Shown here in pieces: positions 1 to 8,576 of a DNA stretch of 64,000 nucleotides; position 1 is the stretch's first letter; the number at the start of each line of letters is the position of its first letter. The notes below the pieces were generated by a model that made no database searches, was not told the DNA's origin, and worked only from the letters and a program-made list of their open reading frames with translations. Source of the DNA: Rhizobium sp. BK251 (lineage in GTDB: Bacteria > Pseudomonadota > Alphaproteobacteria > Rhizobiales > Rhizobiaceae). The DNA lies in the NCBI RefSeq assembly GCF_004345245.1, contig NZ_SLUQ01000002.1:124001-188000 (forward strand), in the 5' to 3' direction. The position numbers and the translations under genes were made by a program.

Positions 1-2
1 GC

Positions 3-377
3 GGAAGCACGCTTCAAGATGTCATGGCCGACATCGCCCGGACTGACGTCACCGTGGTCACCCGCTATCACAACCTGGTCTGCTCGCTGAAGCTTTCGAG
101 GCCCGTCGTCTCGCTGGAATATTCGACGAAAAACCATGCGCTTATGGCTGATGCCGGGCTCGATGAGTTCTGCCAGCACGTCGAAACCTTTGACGTCGAA
201 GCACTCAAGGCGCAGTTCGTCTGGCTGATCGAACGGCGTGCTGAACTGACGGACCGGATCGCAGTCCACGACGTGGAACTTCGTCGGCGCCTCGCAGTTC
301 AGGAGGACATCCTTCTCGATATCATTCGCGGCGAAGCGGTCCGTTCGAGAACCCAGCTGCAGACAGCCACCAACTGA
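3..377 (+). CDS. Polysaccharide pyruvyl transferase family protein (3' end only)
   Basis: The gene is cut by the left edge of the window, and the open frame runs from the first bases to a TGA at 375-377. The visible ~124 residues read like the C-terminal part of WcaK/CsaB-type polysaccharide pyruvyl transferases: a VVTRYHNLVCSLKLSRPVVS stretch followed by an acidic helix region (DAGLDEFCQHVETFD). This family transfers pyruvate from PEP onto sugars of exopolysaccharides in the cytoplasm. An internal ATG at 24 is not a credible start, because family-like sequence continues upstream of it. The first half and the catalytic residues are outside the window, so the substrate cannot be judged. A decayed copy of its 3' end lies just downstream. 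Confidence 0.7.
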   Translation, partial: GSTLQDVMADIARTDVTVVTRYHNLVCSLKLSRPVVSLEYSTKNHALMADAGLDEFCQHVETFDVEALKAQFVWLIERRAELTDRIAVHDVELRRRLAVQEDILLDIIRGEAVRSRTQLQTATN

Positions 378-406
378 AACAACAATCCGGTCAGGGCGGT
401 TTGACG
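321..406 (+). repeat. Copy A of a duplicated 86-nt segment (gene 3' end)
   Basis: This covers the last codons and stop of the pyruvyl transferase gene. It matches 525-610 at roughly three quarters of positions by eye, with one single-base gap on each side. Shared blocks include GCGGCGA, CAGCC, CTGAAAC and ATCCGG. Confidence 0.6.
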
Positions 407-524
407 CGCTCGACGGAGCCGTCTCCACCAATGGAAAAGCGGGCGGAACTGACAAGGTTGGATCGCTGTTCACGATGTGCAACTGCACCGGCGCCTTTCG
501 GCAAAGGCAAGGCGCCTATAGAAG

Positions 525-610
525 GTCATTGGCGGCGAGGCGGGTCCGCTTGAGAACTCAGCGCAGGCAGCCCCCCGCTGAAACGACGATCCGGCCAGGC
601 CGATTTTACG
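525..610 (+). pseudogene. Copy B: remnant of a second pyruvyl transferase 3' end
   Basis: This degenerate direct repeat of 321-406 includes an in-frame counterpart of the C-terminus (a GGEAGPLENSAQ-like reading ending in TGA) followed by the same ATCCGG block. No intact gene precedes it: the stretch 378-524 shows no family-like reading frame. I infer a leftover of a paralogous gene or a partial tandem duplication. Confidence 0.45.
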
Positions 611-623
611 GGCCTGACCGGAT
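589..623 (+). terminator. Hairpin downstream of the pyruvyl transferase remnant
   Basis: The left arm ATCCGGCCAGGCC (589-601) pairs with GGGCCTGACCGGAT (610-623), with one G-T pair and an 8-nt loop. CATCTTTATT follows. It lies between this gene and the convergent regulator ending at 701, and plausibly terminates plus-strand transcription. Confidence 0.5.
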
Positions 624-700
624 CATCTTTATTACGCCATCCATTTGCTGCGGCACGGGTTACGCTGATACAATCGTGAACGCAGCGGCGACTGGCAGTG

Positions 701-1462
701 TCAACCGAACATGTTGTTGATCTTGAAGATCACTTCCGTGCGGTTGCGAGCTTTCAGTTTCTTCATGATGTTGCGAATATGGACCTTCACCGTGCTCTCA
801 CGCAGGTTGAGCTCGTAGGCGATGATCTTGTTTGCCTTGCCGCGGCGAAGCGCTTCGATAACGTCCTCCTCGCGCGGAGTGAACATCTCGGCGCGCCGCC
901 GCTCCTTTTGGCCTGCCGCGACCAGCATCCGCTGCAGGTCGGTGAGGCTCTCGGCCGAAATGAAGATGCCGCCGGCGAGTGCAAGCGAGATGGCCTCGAC
1001 GCACACGGTGAGCCCGATCGCTGAAGGGATGTATCCCTTCACGCCGATTTCCAGCGCTGCGAGGATCTGCTTCAGGTCGTGATTGTTGGAGAGAATGACG
1101 ACCGGCACATCGGGATATTCCGCGATCAGCTGGCGGATCTCGTCGGCAATCATCTGTTCCTGAAAGTCGCGGTTACCAACATTGATGAGGATACCGCAGA
1201 ACTTCGGGCTGAACGACCTCTTCCACATTTCGATGGAGCCGAAGAGCGTGATGTCCATGTCCAGGCCATGCGAAAGCAGGCTCTGCGCGAGGCATTCCCG
1301 ATCAAGCGCTCGCTCGTCGATGATTGCCAGCGTGTTCGGCTGTTCGAATTCCCCTGGGAGGGGGGCGTCGTCCTGCCGTGGAATGAGATGAAACGGTGGC
1401 GACTTCGATATGAAGTCGTGATGGTAATAAGTCTGGCTATTCGCTGTTGCCGGGATTTTCAT
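701..1462 (-). CDS. LuxR/NarL-type regulator with a degenerate receiver domain
   Basis: A 253-residue protein. The C-terminal ~60 residues form a GerE/LuxR helix-turn-helix: FTPREEDVIEALRRGKANK, then a recognition helix ESTVKVHIRNIMKKL. Residues ~43-165 have a receiver-like alternating pattern. At the usual phospho-aspartate position (ILINVGN) there is Asn94, and the acidic pocket is poor (AIIDERAL). Phosphorylation as in a normal response regulator is therefore doubtful; it may act constitutively or bind a ligand or partner. It lies beside a polysaccharide gene, and such regulators often control exopolysaccharide or motility genes in rhizobia, which is inference here. The ~1 kb upstream is non-coding and could hold its promoter and binding sites. 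Confidence 0.8.
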   Translation of the reverse strand: MKIPATANSQTYYHHDFISKSPPFHLIPRQDDAPLPGEFEQPNTLAIIDERALDRECLAQSLLSHGLDMDITLFGSIEMWKRSFSPKFCGILINVGNRDFQEQMIADEIRQLIAEYPDVPVVILSNNHDLKQILAALEIGVKGYIPSAIGLTVCVEAISLALAGGIFISAESLTDLQRMLVAAGQKERRRAEMFTPREEDVIEALRRGKANKIIAYELNLRESTVKVHIRNIMKKLKARNRTEVIFKINNMFG

Positions 1463-2462
1463 CCTCTTAACTCCGTGACCTTGACCGAACTCCTACGCAC
1501 GCCAATCAATAAGGCCTCATGATGGTGCGTTTTTCTTACAGGCGGTGAACACAGAACAATCGCGTCTGTTGCCATCAAATTTCAGCTGACTTGATAGTGG
1601 TTAGCGCACGTCTCCCCACGGTACACCCGGCACTGCGGCAAGATACCGCAGGACCCCTTACGTCCGAGGTTGTAGTTGTTTTTTACTCCCCCTGAAGTCT
1701 TCGTACTGCAGAAATGCTTCATTCATCGTTCGAATGAGGGATTTCTTGTTAGTAAATCTATATATGAGCAATTCTTGGACGGTAGACTCGGAATCTACTC
1801 ACTACTTCTACCGACTCTGTCCAATTACCTCCGTCCTGATCAATATCCATGATAGGTTGTAGTTTGTTCCATGTATTGCGGCAACCGACCAAATAAGTAT
1901 AGCGAGTACCAAATATAGGCTACGGGAGTAGCACTTAACTTCGCCTACGTCGCGAGGGTGATTGCTTGGTACAGCGGGCTCACAGCAACCAGAAGATGCT
2001 TGGGTGACCTTGTTCTGGCCCGGTTTAAGACTTGCGTCGCGGCGCTTCTTTGCATGAAAATATACATCAGCTCGCCGGTTCTCAAAATAGTTAACGCAAC
2101 GTAAATTTGAGGATATACTCCGTTATTCAACGAAATTCGCTGATGGCGTCTAATATAGATCGGGCTTTTCTTTGCATCGTCCTGTTCAACCCGCTTTCAA
2201 TCTCCTGTTGCCGATTGCGGGAGGTATTATTGATTTTCCGCGAATTTTATGCAATCTACAATAGAAAAACAGGGCAATAACCATAACGATAAGGGGGTTA
2301 TCCCTAGTAGCCGCTATCAGTCGCTTGTATACTATTGGATAAGCCGCCGGTGTCGGGGTGTCGATTGGGGCCGACAGGTAACCATACAGCAGATGCCGCG
2401 TAATATAGCAGGAACGACCGCTGGAGCCTCCTGCGAGGAGGACTTTTGTGAGAGTAGGCTAA
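1463..2462. other. 1-kb gene-poor intergenic region
   Basis: This region is visibly richer in A+T than the flanks. The short open frames at 1945-2130 (minus) and 2249-2521 (plus) have no recognisable domain or codon pattern, and I do not call them. A short inverted repeat GCTAC-ggga-GTAGC lies at 1919-1932. The right end (about 2200-2460) is the upstream region of the large kinase gene. It probably holds the divergent promoters of the LuxR regulator and the kinase, and possibly an sRNA, but nothing specific can be supported. Confidence 0.5.
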
Positions 2463-5400
2463 ATGACGGAAAGCCGTCCGCGAAACGTCAAGGCGGATCG
2501 GTCGCAGCTTGCTGGGGGTGAGTTTTCGGCCCGAAGCAAGTCCTTGGCTGCAGCCGATTTCCCAGTCGTAGGAGTTTGTGCTTCGGCCGGCGGGGCCGAA
2601 GCGTGTGGAAAGCTACTCGCCGCGCTTCCGGAAAAGAGCGGCATGGCCTTCATCGTGATCCTGCATCCGGACGCCAGCCGCGAAGGCATGGGCGCGCAAA
2701 CCTTGGCTCTCGGCGCCACGATGACGGTGCTGGAGGCCGCGGATGGCCTCCCTATCGAGCCCGATCACCTTTATGTGGTGCCTGCCGGCGCCTATCCGTC
2801 CATCAAGGGCGGCGCGTTGCATCTGTCGACGCGGGCAATTCACCATAGAACGCGTTTGCCATTCGATTTCCTGTTGCGGGCGATCGCGTCCGAATATGGC
2901 GAACGTGCTGTGGCCGTGGCACTTTCGGGCAACGGAGCGGACGGAAGCCTTGGCGTCATGTCGGTGCGGCAGGCTGGCGGCCTCGTCGTCGCCCAGGATC
3001 CCGAGGAAGCGGCACATCAAGCGATGCCGCGAAACGTGATCATGACCGGCGCTGCGCATTTCGTCCTGCCGGTGGGGGAGATTGCCGAAAGCCTTGTTCG
3101 TCATGGCGAGAGTCTTGGCCGGGACAGGAAGAACGGTTCGGCGGAGGTGAAGGCCCGCGATCCTCTCTCAGAGATCATCGAGCTGCTGCACGTCGCGACG
3201 ACGAACGACTTTTCGCTCTACAAGCGTGGGACCCTCAACCGCCGTATTGAAAGGCGGATGGCGACGCTCGTGCCCCCGGTCAGCGAGATGTCGCGATACC
3301 TTGATCTACTACGAAAGGACAGTGAGGAGCTCGACCTTCTGGCCCGGGATCTGCTGATCAACGTCACCAGCTTCTTCCGTGATGCAGCCGTCTTCGAGTT
3401 GCTGAGTGCAAGGATCGTCCCGGAACTTATCCGTAAGCATTCACCCGACCGGGCGATCCGTGTGTGGGTCGCCGGTTGCAGTACCGGCGAGGAAGCCTAC
3501 TCACTCGCCATGCTTTTTCGCGAAAAGATTGCCGAAGCGAACGTGAAGATGGAGCTGCATGTCTTCGCCTCCGACGCGGATGAACAGGCCGTGGCCTTCG
3601 CGAGGGAGGGACTCTACTCAGAGAGCATAGAGGAGACCGTCTCGCCGGCGCGACTCGAGCGATTCTTCACGAGAGAGGGCAAGGGTTGGCGGGTGCTTCC
3701 GGAGTTGCGCGCCTCGGTGATCTTCACCGTGCAGAACGTGCTCTCGGATCCTCCCTTTTCGCGCGTCGATCTGCTCTCCTGCCGCAATGTCCTCATCTAT
3801 CTGGCGCCGGAGGCCCAGGAGAGGGTCATCTCGCTCTTCGGGTTCGCCCTGCGCCATGACGGTGTCCTGGTACTCGGTAGCGGCGAGACGGTAGGCAACC
3901 TCGAGGATCATTTCGACCCCATTTCGCGGGCGGCGCGGATATACCGTCGTGTCGGCCAGCGGCGCCCGGCGGGGCTGGAGTTCGCAGCCAACCCGCCACC
4001 GGCTACCGTGAAAGTGGGCTCGGCGCCTGTGCGCGGTGCGGGAGTGCTGAGGCAGGACACGCTGGCGGACCTTTCAAAGCGCATCGTGCTGGAGAATTAT
4101 GCGCCGGCCGCGGTCCTGGTCAACCGCGCATACGAGTTCCTCTACGCGCTCGGGCCCGCTTACCGGTATCTGCAAGTGGCACCGGGTCATGCCACCCATG
4201 ATCTGTTTGCCATGATTCCCAAGGCGCTCGGCAGCAAGGTCAGGTCCGCGGTCCATCGGGCGACCGAGGAGAGGAAACCGATCGTTGCCCGCGGCGGACG
4301 TGTGGAGCATGGCGGCGTCGCCGTCAGCTTCAACATCCATGTCGAACCCTTGTCCCTGGAAGGCGAGGAACTGTTCCTGATCTGCTTCGTGAACGAGCCG
4401 AAGCGTGAAGAAAAGTCTGCGCGGCCGCTGCTGCCAGCCGAGGCGACCCGGGTGGCCGAGCTGGAGCGCGAGCTCGACGAGACGAGAACGGAGCTGCAGG
4501 GGGCGATCCGCGACCTGGAAATAGCGAGCGACGAGCAAAAGGCCATTGCCGCTGAAGCCCTCTCCCTCAACGAGGAATACCAGTCCACCAACGAGCAACT
4601 GGTAACCTCCAAGGAGGAACTGCAGTCCCTCAATGAAGAATTGACGGCCCTCAATGCGCAGCTTCAGGAGAGCCTGGAGCGGCAGCGGGCAATGTCGAAC
4701 GATCTCCAGAACGTGCTCTATAGTACCGATGTCGCGATGCTGTTTCTCGACAGCGAGCTGAACATACGCTCCTTCACGCCGGCGATCCGGTCGTTGTTCA
4801 ACATCCTGCCTGGCGATGTGGGCCGACCCATTGCCGACTTGAGCTCACCCGCGATCGCCGACACCCTGCTTGCCGATGCCCGCGCCGTCCTCGGCCGGGG
4901 CAAGGCGCCGGAGCGCTACATCAACGCGCGCAGCGGAGCATGGTACATCCAACGCATGCTCCCCTATCGAACACCGGACGGCGCCATAGCCGGCGTTGTC
5001 ATCACCTTCATCGACAATACCGAGCAGATGAAGGCCGCAGAAGCACAGGAGGTCGCCAAACGCGAGGCAGAGCTTGCCAATGCCGCCAAATCCCGCTTCC
5101 TTGCGGCAGCTAGCCATGATCTGAGGCAGCCGCTTCAGACGCTGAAGCTCCTTCACGGGCTTCTCGAGGTGACCATCGAAGGCGAGCGGGCGCGTACGCT
5201 CCTATCCCGCTTCGAGGAAACGCTGGTATCCATGTCGGGCATCCTCGACGCACTTCTCGACATCAACCAGATCGAGGCCGGGACGCTGCGCGTCGAGCTG
5301 ACGGACTTTCCGGTCAATGACCTGCTTCTGCGGATGCGCAAGGAATTTGCCTATGCGGCGCATGCGCAGGGTCTGTCGCTGCACGTGGTGGGCTCCAGCC

Positions 5401-6848
5401 TTGCGGTCCGCACCGATCCGCGCCTCTTCGAGCAGATGGTTCGCAATCTCCTCTCCAACGCCATGAAATATACGAAGAGCGGCAGCATCCTCCTCGGCTG
5501 CCGCAGGCACAAGGAAAGCCTCACCATCGAGGTGTGGGATACCGGCATCGGCATACCAAGCAACGAGCTCGACGCCATCTTTGCCGAGTATCACCAGCTC
5601 AACGCGGGAGCCGGCGAACATGGCCATAGCCTCGGGCTTGGCCTTTCGATCGTCAAGCGGCTCGGAGACCTGCTCGGGCACGGGATATTCGTCCGTTCGC
5701 AGCTTGGAAAGGGGTCGGTATTCGCCATCGAGGCAGCCCTCGCGCAGCGGGAGGCCGCCACGCCTGCCCCGGCGCCTGCAGCGATCGAGCACGCCTTTGG
5801 CGATATCGGCGTCATACCTTCCGTGACGTCGATCCTCCTGATCGAAGACGAGCCCGACGTTCGCGACCTGTTGAAGATCGCGCTGGAGGATCAGGGCCAC
5901 CGCGTAATGGCCGTTTCCAATGGCTTCGAGGCGCTCGATCTCCTGCGGCGCGGGGTGGCGAGGCCGGGGCTCATTCTGGCCGACTACAATCTCTCGCAGG
6001 GCATGGATGGCCTGCAAACGATCATGAAGTTCCGCGAGGCGCTGCACCGCGAGCTGCCGGCGATCATCCTCACCGGCGACATTACGACCGGCGCCCTTCA
6101 GAGGCTCGCCAATCACGATCTCGTCCATCTTAGCAAGCCGGTTCGGCTGCGGGAGGTGACCGAGACGATCCAGCAGCTTCTGAAGAAAGCGCCAACGCGG
6201 GAGGCGCAGCGCCAGGAGGTGCTGGAGAAGGCGGCAGTGGAGAGCATTGCGGGGCTGCTCTTCGTCGTCGACGACGACCGCAGCATACGCGACAGCATTC
6301 GAGACATTTTCGAGGGGCAGGGGTGGAGCGTTGAGACCTACGAAACGTGCGAGGCGTTTCTCGATGCGTACGAGCCGGACCGGGAAGGTTGCCTGCTTGT
6401 CGATGCGTATCTGCCGGGCATGAGCGGCCTCGAGCTACTCGGCATACTCGAGGAGGCTGGGCGCCGGCCGCCGGCCATCATGATCACCGGCAACAGCGAC
6501 GTCCAGATGGCGGTAAAGGCGATGAAGGCCGGGGCATCTGATTTTATCGAGAAGCCAATCGGCTACAACGACCTCATTGCCAGCGTCGAACGGGCGGTCG
6601 GGCAGTTTCGTGATACGCACAAGCAGGTCTCAAGTCACGATATGATCCGCAAGCAGCTGGCGAGCCTTACTCCCCGGCAGCAGGAGATCATGGAGCTGGT
6701 TCTTGCAGGTCAGCCCAGCAAGATCATCGCGGCCAACCTCGGCATCAGCCAGCGCACTGTTGAAAATCATCGCGCCGTCATCATGAAGAAGACGGGAGCG
6801 AAATCGCTGCCGGCTCTCGTGCGGCTGGTTCTCGCAGTCCGCGAGTAG
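2463..6848 (+). CDS. CheB-CheR-PAS-histidine kinase-REC-REC-LuxR hybrid sensory protein
   Basis: A 1461-residue single chain. In order: CheB methylesterase-like domain (~35-215; Ser41 in CASAGG, Asp in GNGADGS); CheR methyltransferase-like domain (~230-500; SAM motif VAGCSTGEEAYS, then LLSCRNVLIYL); long coiled coil (~655-745); PAS domain (~750-860); HisKA with His885 in ASHDLRQP; HATPase with DTGIGIP (~1025); receiver 1 with Asp1174 (LILADYNL); receiver 2 with Asp1314 (LLVDAYLPGMSG); and a C-terminal LuxR helix-turn-helix (~1400-1455, LTPRQQEIMELV). It therefore carries sensor, kinase, two receivers and a DNA-binding output. CheB-CheR-PAS-kinase fusions are known in alphaproteobacteria; the attached HTH output is unusual. 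No transmembrane segment is visible, so a cytoplasmic location is likely. No chemotaxis genes are nearby. Confidence 0.9.
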   Translation: MTESRPRNVKADRSQLAGGEFSARSKSLAAADFPVVGVCASAGGAEACGKLLAALPEKSGMAFIVILHPDASREGMGAQTLALGATMTVLEAADGLPIEPDHLYVVPAGAYPSIKGGALHLSTRAIHHRTRLPFDFLLRAIASEYGERAVAVALSGNGADGSLGVMSVRQAGGLVVAQDPEEAAHQAMPRNVIMTGAAHFVLPVGEIAESLVRHGESLGRDRKNGSAEVKARDPLSEIIELLHVATTNDFSLYKRGTLNRRIERRMATLVPPVSEMSRYLDLLRKDSEELDLLARDLLINVTSFFRDAAVFELLSARIVPELIRKHSPDRAIRVWVAGCSTGEEAYSLAMLFREKIAEANVKMELHVFASDADEQAVAFAREGLYSESIEETVSPARLERFFTREGKGWRVLPELRASVIFTVQNVLSDPPFSRVDLLSCRNVLIYLAPEAQERVISLFGFALRHDGVLVLGSGETVGNLEDHFDPISRAARIYRRVGQRRPAGLEFAANPPPATVKVGSAPVRGAGVLRQDTLADLSKRIVLENYAPAAVLVNRAYEFLYALGPAYRYLQVAPGHATHDLFAMIPKALGSKVRSAVHRATEERKPIVARGGRVEHGGVAVSFNIHVEPLSLEGEELFLICFVNEPKREEKSARPLLPAEATRVAELERELDETRTELQGAIRDLEIASDEQKAIAAEALSLNEEYQSTNEQLVTSKEELQSLNEELTALNAQLQESLERQRAMSNDLQNVLYSTDVAMLFLDSELNIRSFTPAIRSLFNILPGDVGRPIADLSSPAIADTLLADARAVLGRGKAPERYINARSGAWYIQRMLPYRTPDGAIAGVVITFIDNTEQMKAAEAQEVAKREAELANAAKSRFLAAASHDLRQPLQTLKLLHGLLEVTIEGERARTLLSRFEETLVSMSGILDALLDINQIEAGTLRVELTDFPVNDLLLRMRKEFAYAAHAQGLSLHVVGSSLAVRTDPRLFEQMVRNLLSNAMKYTKSGSILLGCRRHKESLTIEVWDTGIGIPSNELDAIFAEYHQLNAGAGEHGHSLGLGLSIVKRLGDLLGHGIFVRSQLGKGSVFAIEAALAQREAATPAPAPAAIEHAFGDIGVIPSVTSILLIEDEPDVRDLLKIALEDQGHRVMAVSNGFEALDLLRRGVARPGLILADYNLSQGMDGLQTIMKFREALHRELPAIILTGDITTGALQRLANHDLVHLSKPVRLREVTETIQQLLKKAPTREAQRQEVLEKAAVESIAGLLFVVDDDRSIRDSIRDIFEGQGWSVETYETCEAFLDAYEPDREGCLLVDAYLPGMSGLELLGILEEAGRRPPAIMITGNSDVQMAVKAMKAGASDFIEKPIGYNDLIASVERAVGQFRDTHKQVSSHDMIRKQLASLTPRQQEIMELVLAGQPSKIIAANLGISQRTVENHRAVIMKKTGAKSLPALVRLVLAVRE

Positions 6849-6913
6849 TCGCCATCGCCTCCGCAGAACGCAGGGGGACTTTCCAAGCACAGCGAATGTG
6901 ACATTGTATAGCA

Positions 6914-7873
6914 TTGATTTTGCAGCCTCTTGGTGATGGACTGTGGGGTCGAGGCATGAGTCAACGCTTGCGCATCGCCGCCGAGACCTTCCTCCGAATG
7001 CGATTCGAGATGTCGAGAGAAATGACGGAGAGTATCGTGACCGTAATCGCTCCCATGAAGCGGGAATCCTCTTCCCCCGACCAGACGTTTGGCACAGATG
7101 GCATCGCCCCGATGAACCGCCCCAGCGCTGTCACGCGCTTCTTCATGGGCATCGTCGCCTGGGTAGAGCGGCTTAACTTCAGATATGCGAAGCTCGGCAA
7201 CCCGCCGGTCTACGATAACGCGACCTTTCCATGGGCCGCAGAGATTGAAAAGGAATGGCCGGTAATACGCGCCGAACTCGACCATATACTTCTTCGCCAG
7301 AGCGAGTTGCCGACATTTCAGGACATCTCAACCGACGTGAAGACCATTTCCACCGATAGCCGCTGGAAAACCTTCTTCCTGCTGGGGTTCGGCATAAAAT
7401 CGGAACAAAACATCCATGCCTGCCCACAGACCTGGCGAGCCCTGCAGGGGATACCGGGCCTGAAGACGGCGATGTTTTCCATATTCGAGCCCGGAAAGCA
7501 TCTGCCGGCACATCGCGGTCCCTACAACGGCGTGCTGCGGCTGCATCTAGGTCTGATCGTGCCCGAACCTGCAGACCAGCTTGCCATCCGCGTCAACGAC
7601 CAGATATGCCACTGGAAGGAAGGCAAGGTTCTGATCTTCGACGATGCCTATGAGCACGAGGCGTGGAATCATACCGACAAGACGCGCGTCGTCCTGTTTG
7701 TCGATTTCGTCAAGCCATTGAAATTTCCTGCGAATTTCATCAATTGGCTGTTGATGAACCTGGCGGTCTTCACTCCCTTCATCCGTGAAGGGCTGGACAA
7801 CCACAAGGAATGGGAAAAGCGCTTCTATGCCGAGGCGGAAGCGCTGAGGAACCGCCCGGGCAAGGCGGGGTAG
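6914..7873 (+). CDS. Aspartyl/asparaginyl beta-hydroxylase family protein (LpxO-like)
   Basis: This Fe(II)/2-oxoglutarate dioxygenase family includes LpxO, which hydroxylates secondary acyl chains of lipid A. Typical blocks are visible: CPQTWRALQGIPGLKTAMFS, PGKHLPAHRGPYNG with a candidate metal His, LRLHLGLIVP, GKVLIFDDAYEHEAWN with a second metal His, and TRVVLFVDFVKP. The C-terminus has a hydrophobic segment (FINWLLMNLAVFTPF), consistent with membrane association. The first ~65 residues are not family-like, so the start may be at 7010 or 7112 (MNRPSAVTRFF). It lies 65 nt after the hybrid kinase gene on the same strand and could be co-transcribed with it. Lipid A as substrate is inferred from family similarity only. 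Confidence 0.8.
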   Translation: MILQPLGDGLWGRGMSQRLRIAAETFLRMRFEMSREMTESIVTVIAPMKRESSSPDQTFGTDGIAPMNRPSAVTRFFMGIVAWVERLNFRYAKLGNPPVYDNATFPWAAEIEKEWPVIRAELDHILLRQSELPTFQDISTDVKTISTDSRWKTFFLLGFGIKSEQNIHACPQTWRALQGIPGLKTAMFSIFEPGKHLPAHRGPYNGVLRLHLGLIVPEPADQLAIRVNDQICHWKEGKVLIFDDAYEHEAWNHTDKTRVVLFVDFVKPLKFPANFINWLLMNLAVFTPFIREGLDNHKEWEKRFYAEAEALRNRPGKAG

Positions 7874-8014
7874 GGCACGCCGGAATTGGCCCCCTGCCGG
7901 TGGCGTCTTCGATCGGCTGTCACTGGCGAAGGAACTGCCCGAGATCGTGCCTCGTGCCGTCTCCATGGAGCGTAGCCTGGGAGAGGGTTCGGAATGGGGG
8001 GCGTCGCTCCCGCT

Positions 8015-8440
8015 TCAAAGCTTCCGAAACTCGAGCCGATAGATAACCTCTTCGCCGGTGACCGGATCATTGCCGGGCGCGTCACTGATGACGAGCGTCT
8101 CGCCGTTGAAGGCAAAGGGCCGGATGAGGTCGATCTGCCAGGCAGGGTTCCAGGCCGCCTCGACGTGATGGATGAGCCTGCCGTCCTCGAGTGTGTAGGT
8201 GGCCGCATAGGCGAGCATCGTGTCAAATAGATCGGCCTTCTGCTGTGTGGAGAGAGCCGTGCCGTTCGACTTGGGGCGCTGCCGGTTGGCAACAAACGCC
8301 ATCATCCGCCCGTCGGCATGATAGGCAATATAGCCGATCGGATCGGCACCCATCGCATTGCTGACTTCGCCGGTTGAGACGACGGTTCGCGTCCAGGAGA
8401 TCATCTTCCATGTGCCTAGCAATGTCTTTGCGTCAGTCAT
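8015..8440 (-). CDS. Lipocalin-like domain protein
   Basis: A 141-residue protein starting at MTDAKTLLGTWKMISW. That ATG (8440) has an AGAGG ribosome site just upstream, so I prefer it to the longer open frame reaching 8506. The LLGTWKL-type opening, the DPIGYIAYHADGRMMAFV strand pair and the C-terminal GEEVIYRLEFRKL strand are typical of the small lipocalin_5 family of presumed ligand-binding beta barrels. No signal peptide is seen. It is on the same strand as, and 136 nt downstream of, the Cys-rich gene of the YcaO/TfuA cluster, so it may be the last gene of that transcript. Its function is unknown. Confidence 0.7.
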   Translation of the reverse strand: MTDAKTLLGTWKMISWTRTVVSTGEVSNAMGADPIGYIAYHADGRMMAFVANRQRPKSNGTALSTQQKADLFDTMLAYAATYTLEDGRLIHHVEAAWNPAWQIDLIRPFAFNGETLVISDAPGNDPVTGEEVIYRLEFRKL

Positions 8441-8576
8441 CGATGCCTCTTTGGGAAATGTCGGGCTGGGCGAACAGAACTCTTCCGGGCTATGCCACCT
8501 GGGCACGTAACCCTAGCATCGAAGCCCGCGGTCTGCCCATCCGCAGGCCGTTCGCGACTGACGATCCGCCAATAGT

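Noticed and set aside
475..720. 81-codon open frame after the pyruvyl transferase gene
   Set aside because: It runs through the decayed repeat and hairpin in a frame different from the remnant; composition is not protein-like.
1919..1932. GCTAC-GGGA-GTAGC inverted repeat as a LuxR-type binding site
   Set aside because: Five-base arms are expected by chance in a 1-kb region; kept only as a note under the gap.
1945..2521. Two short open frames (1945-2130 minus, 2249-2521 plus) in the 1-kb gap
   Set aside because: No ribosome site, domain or conserved pattern; the second overlaps the kinase start.
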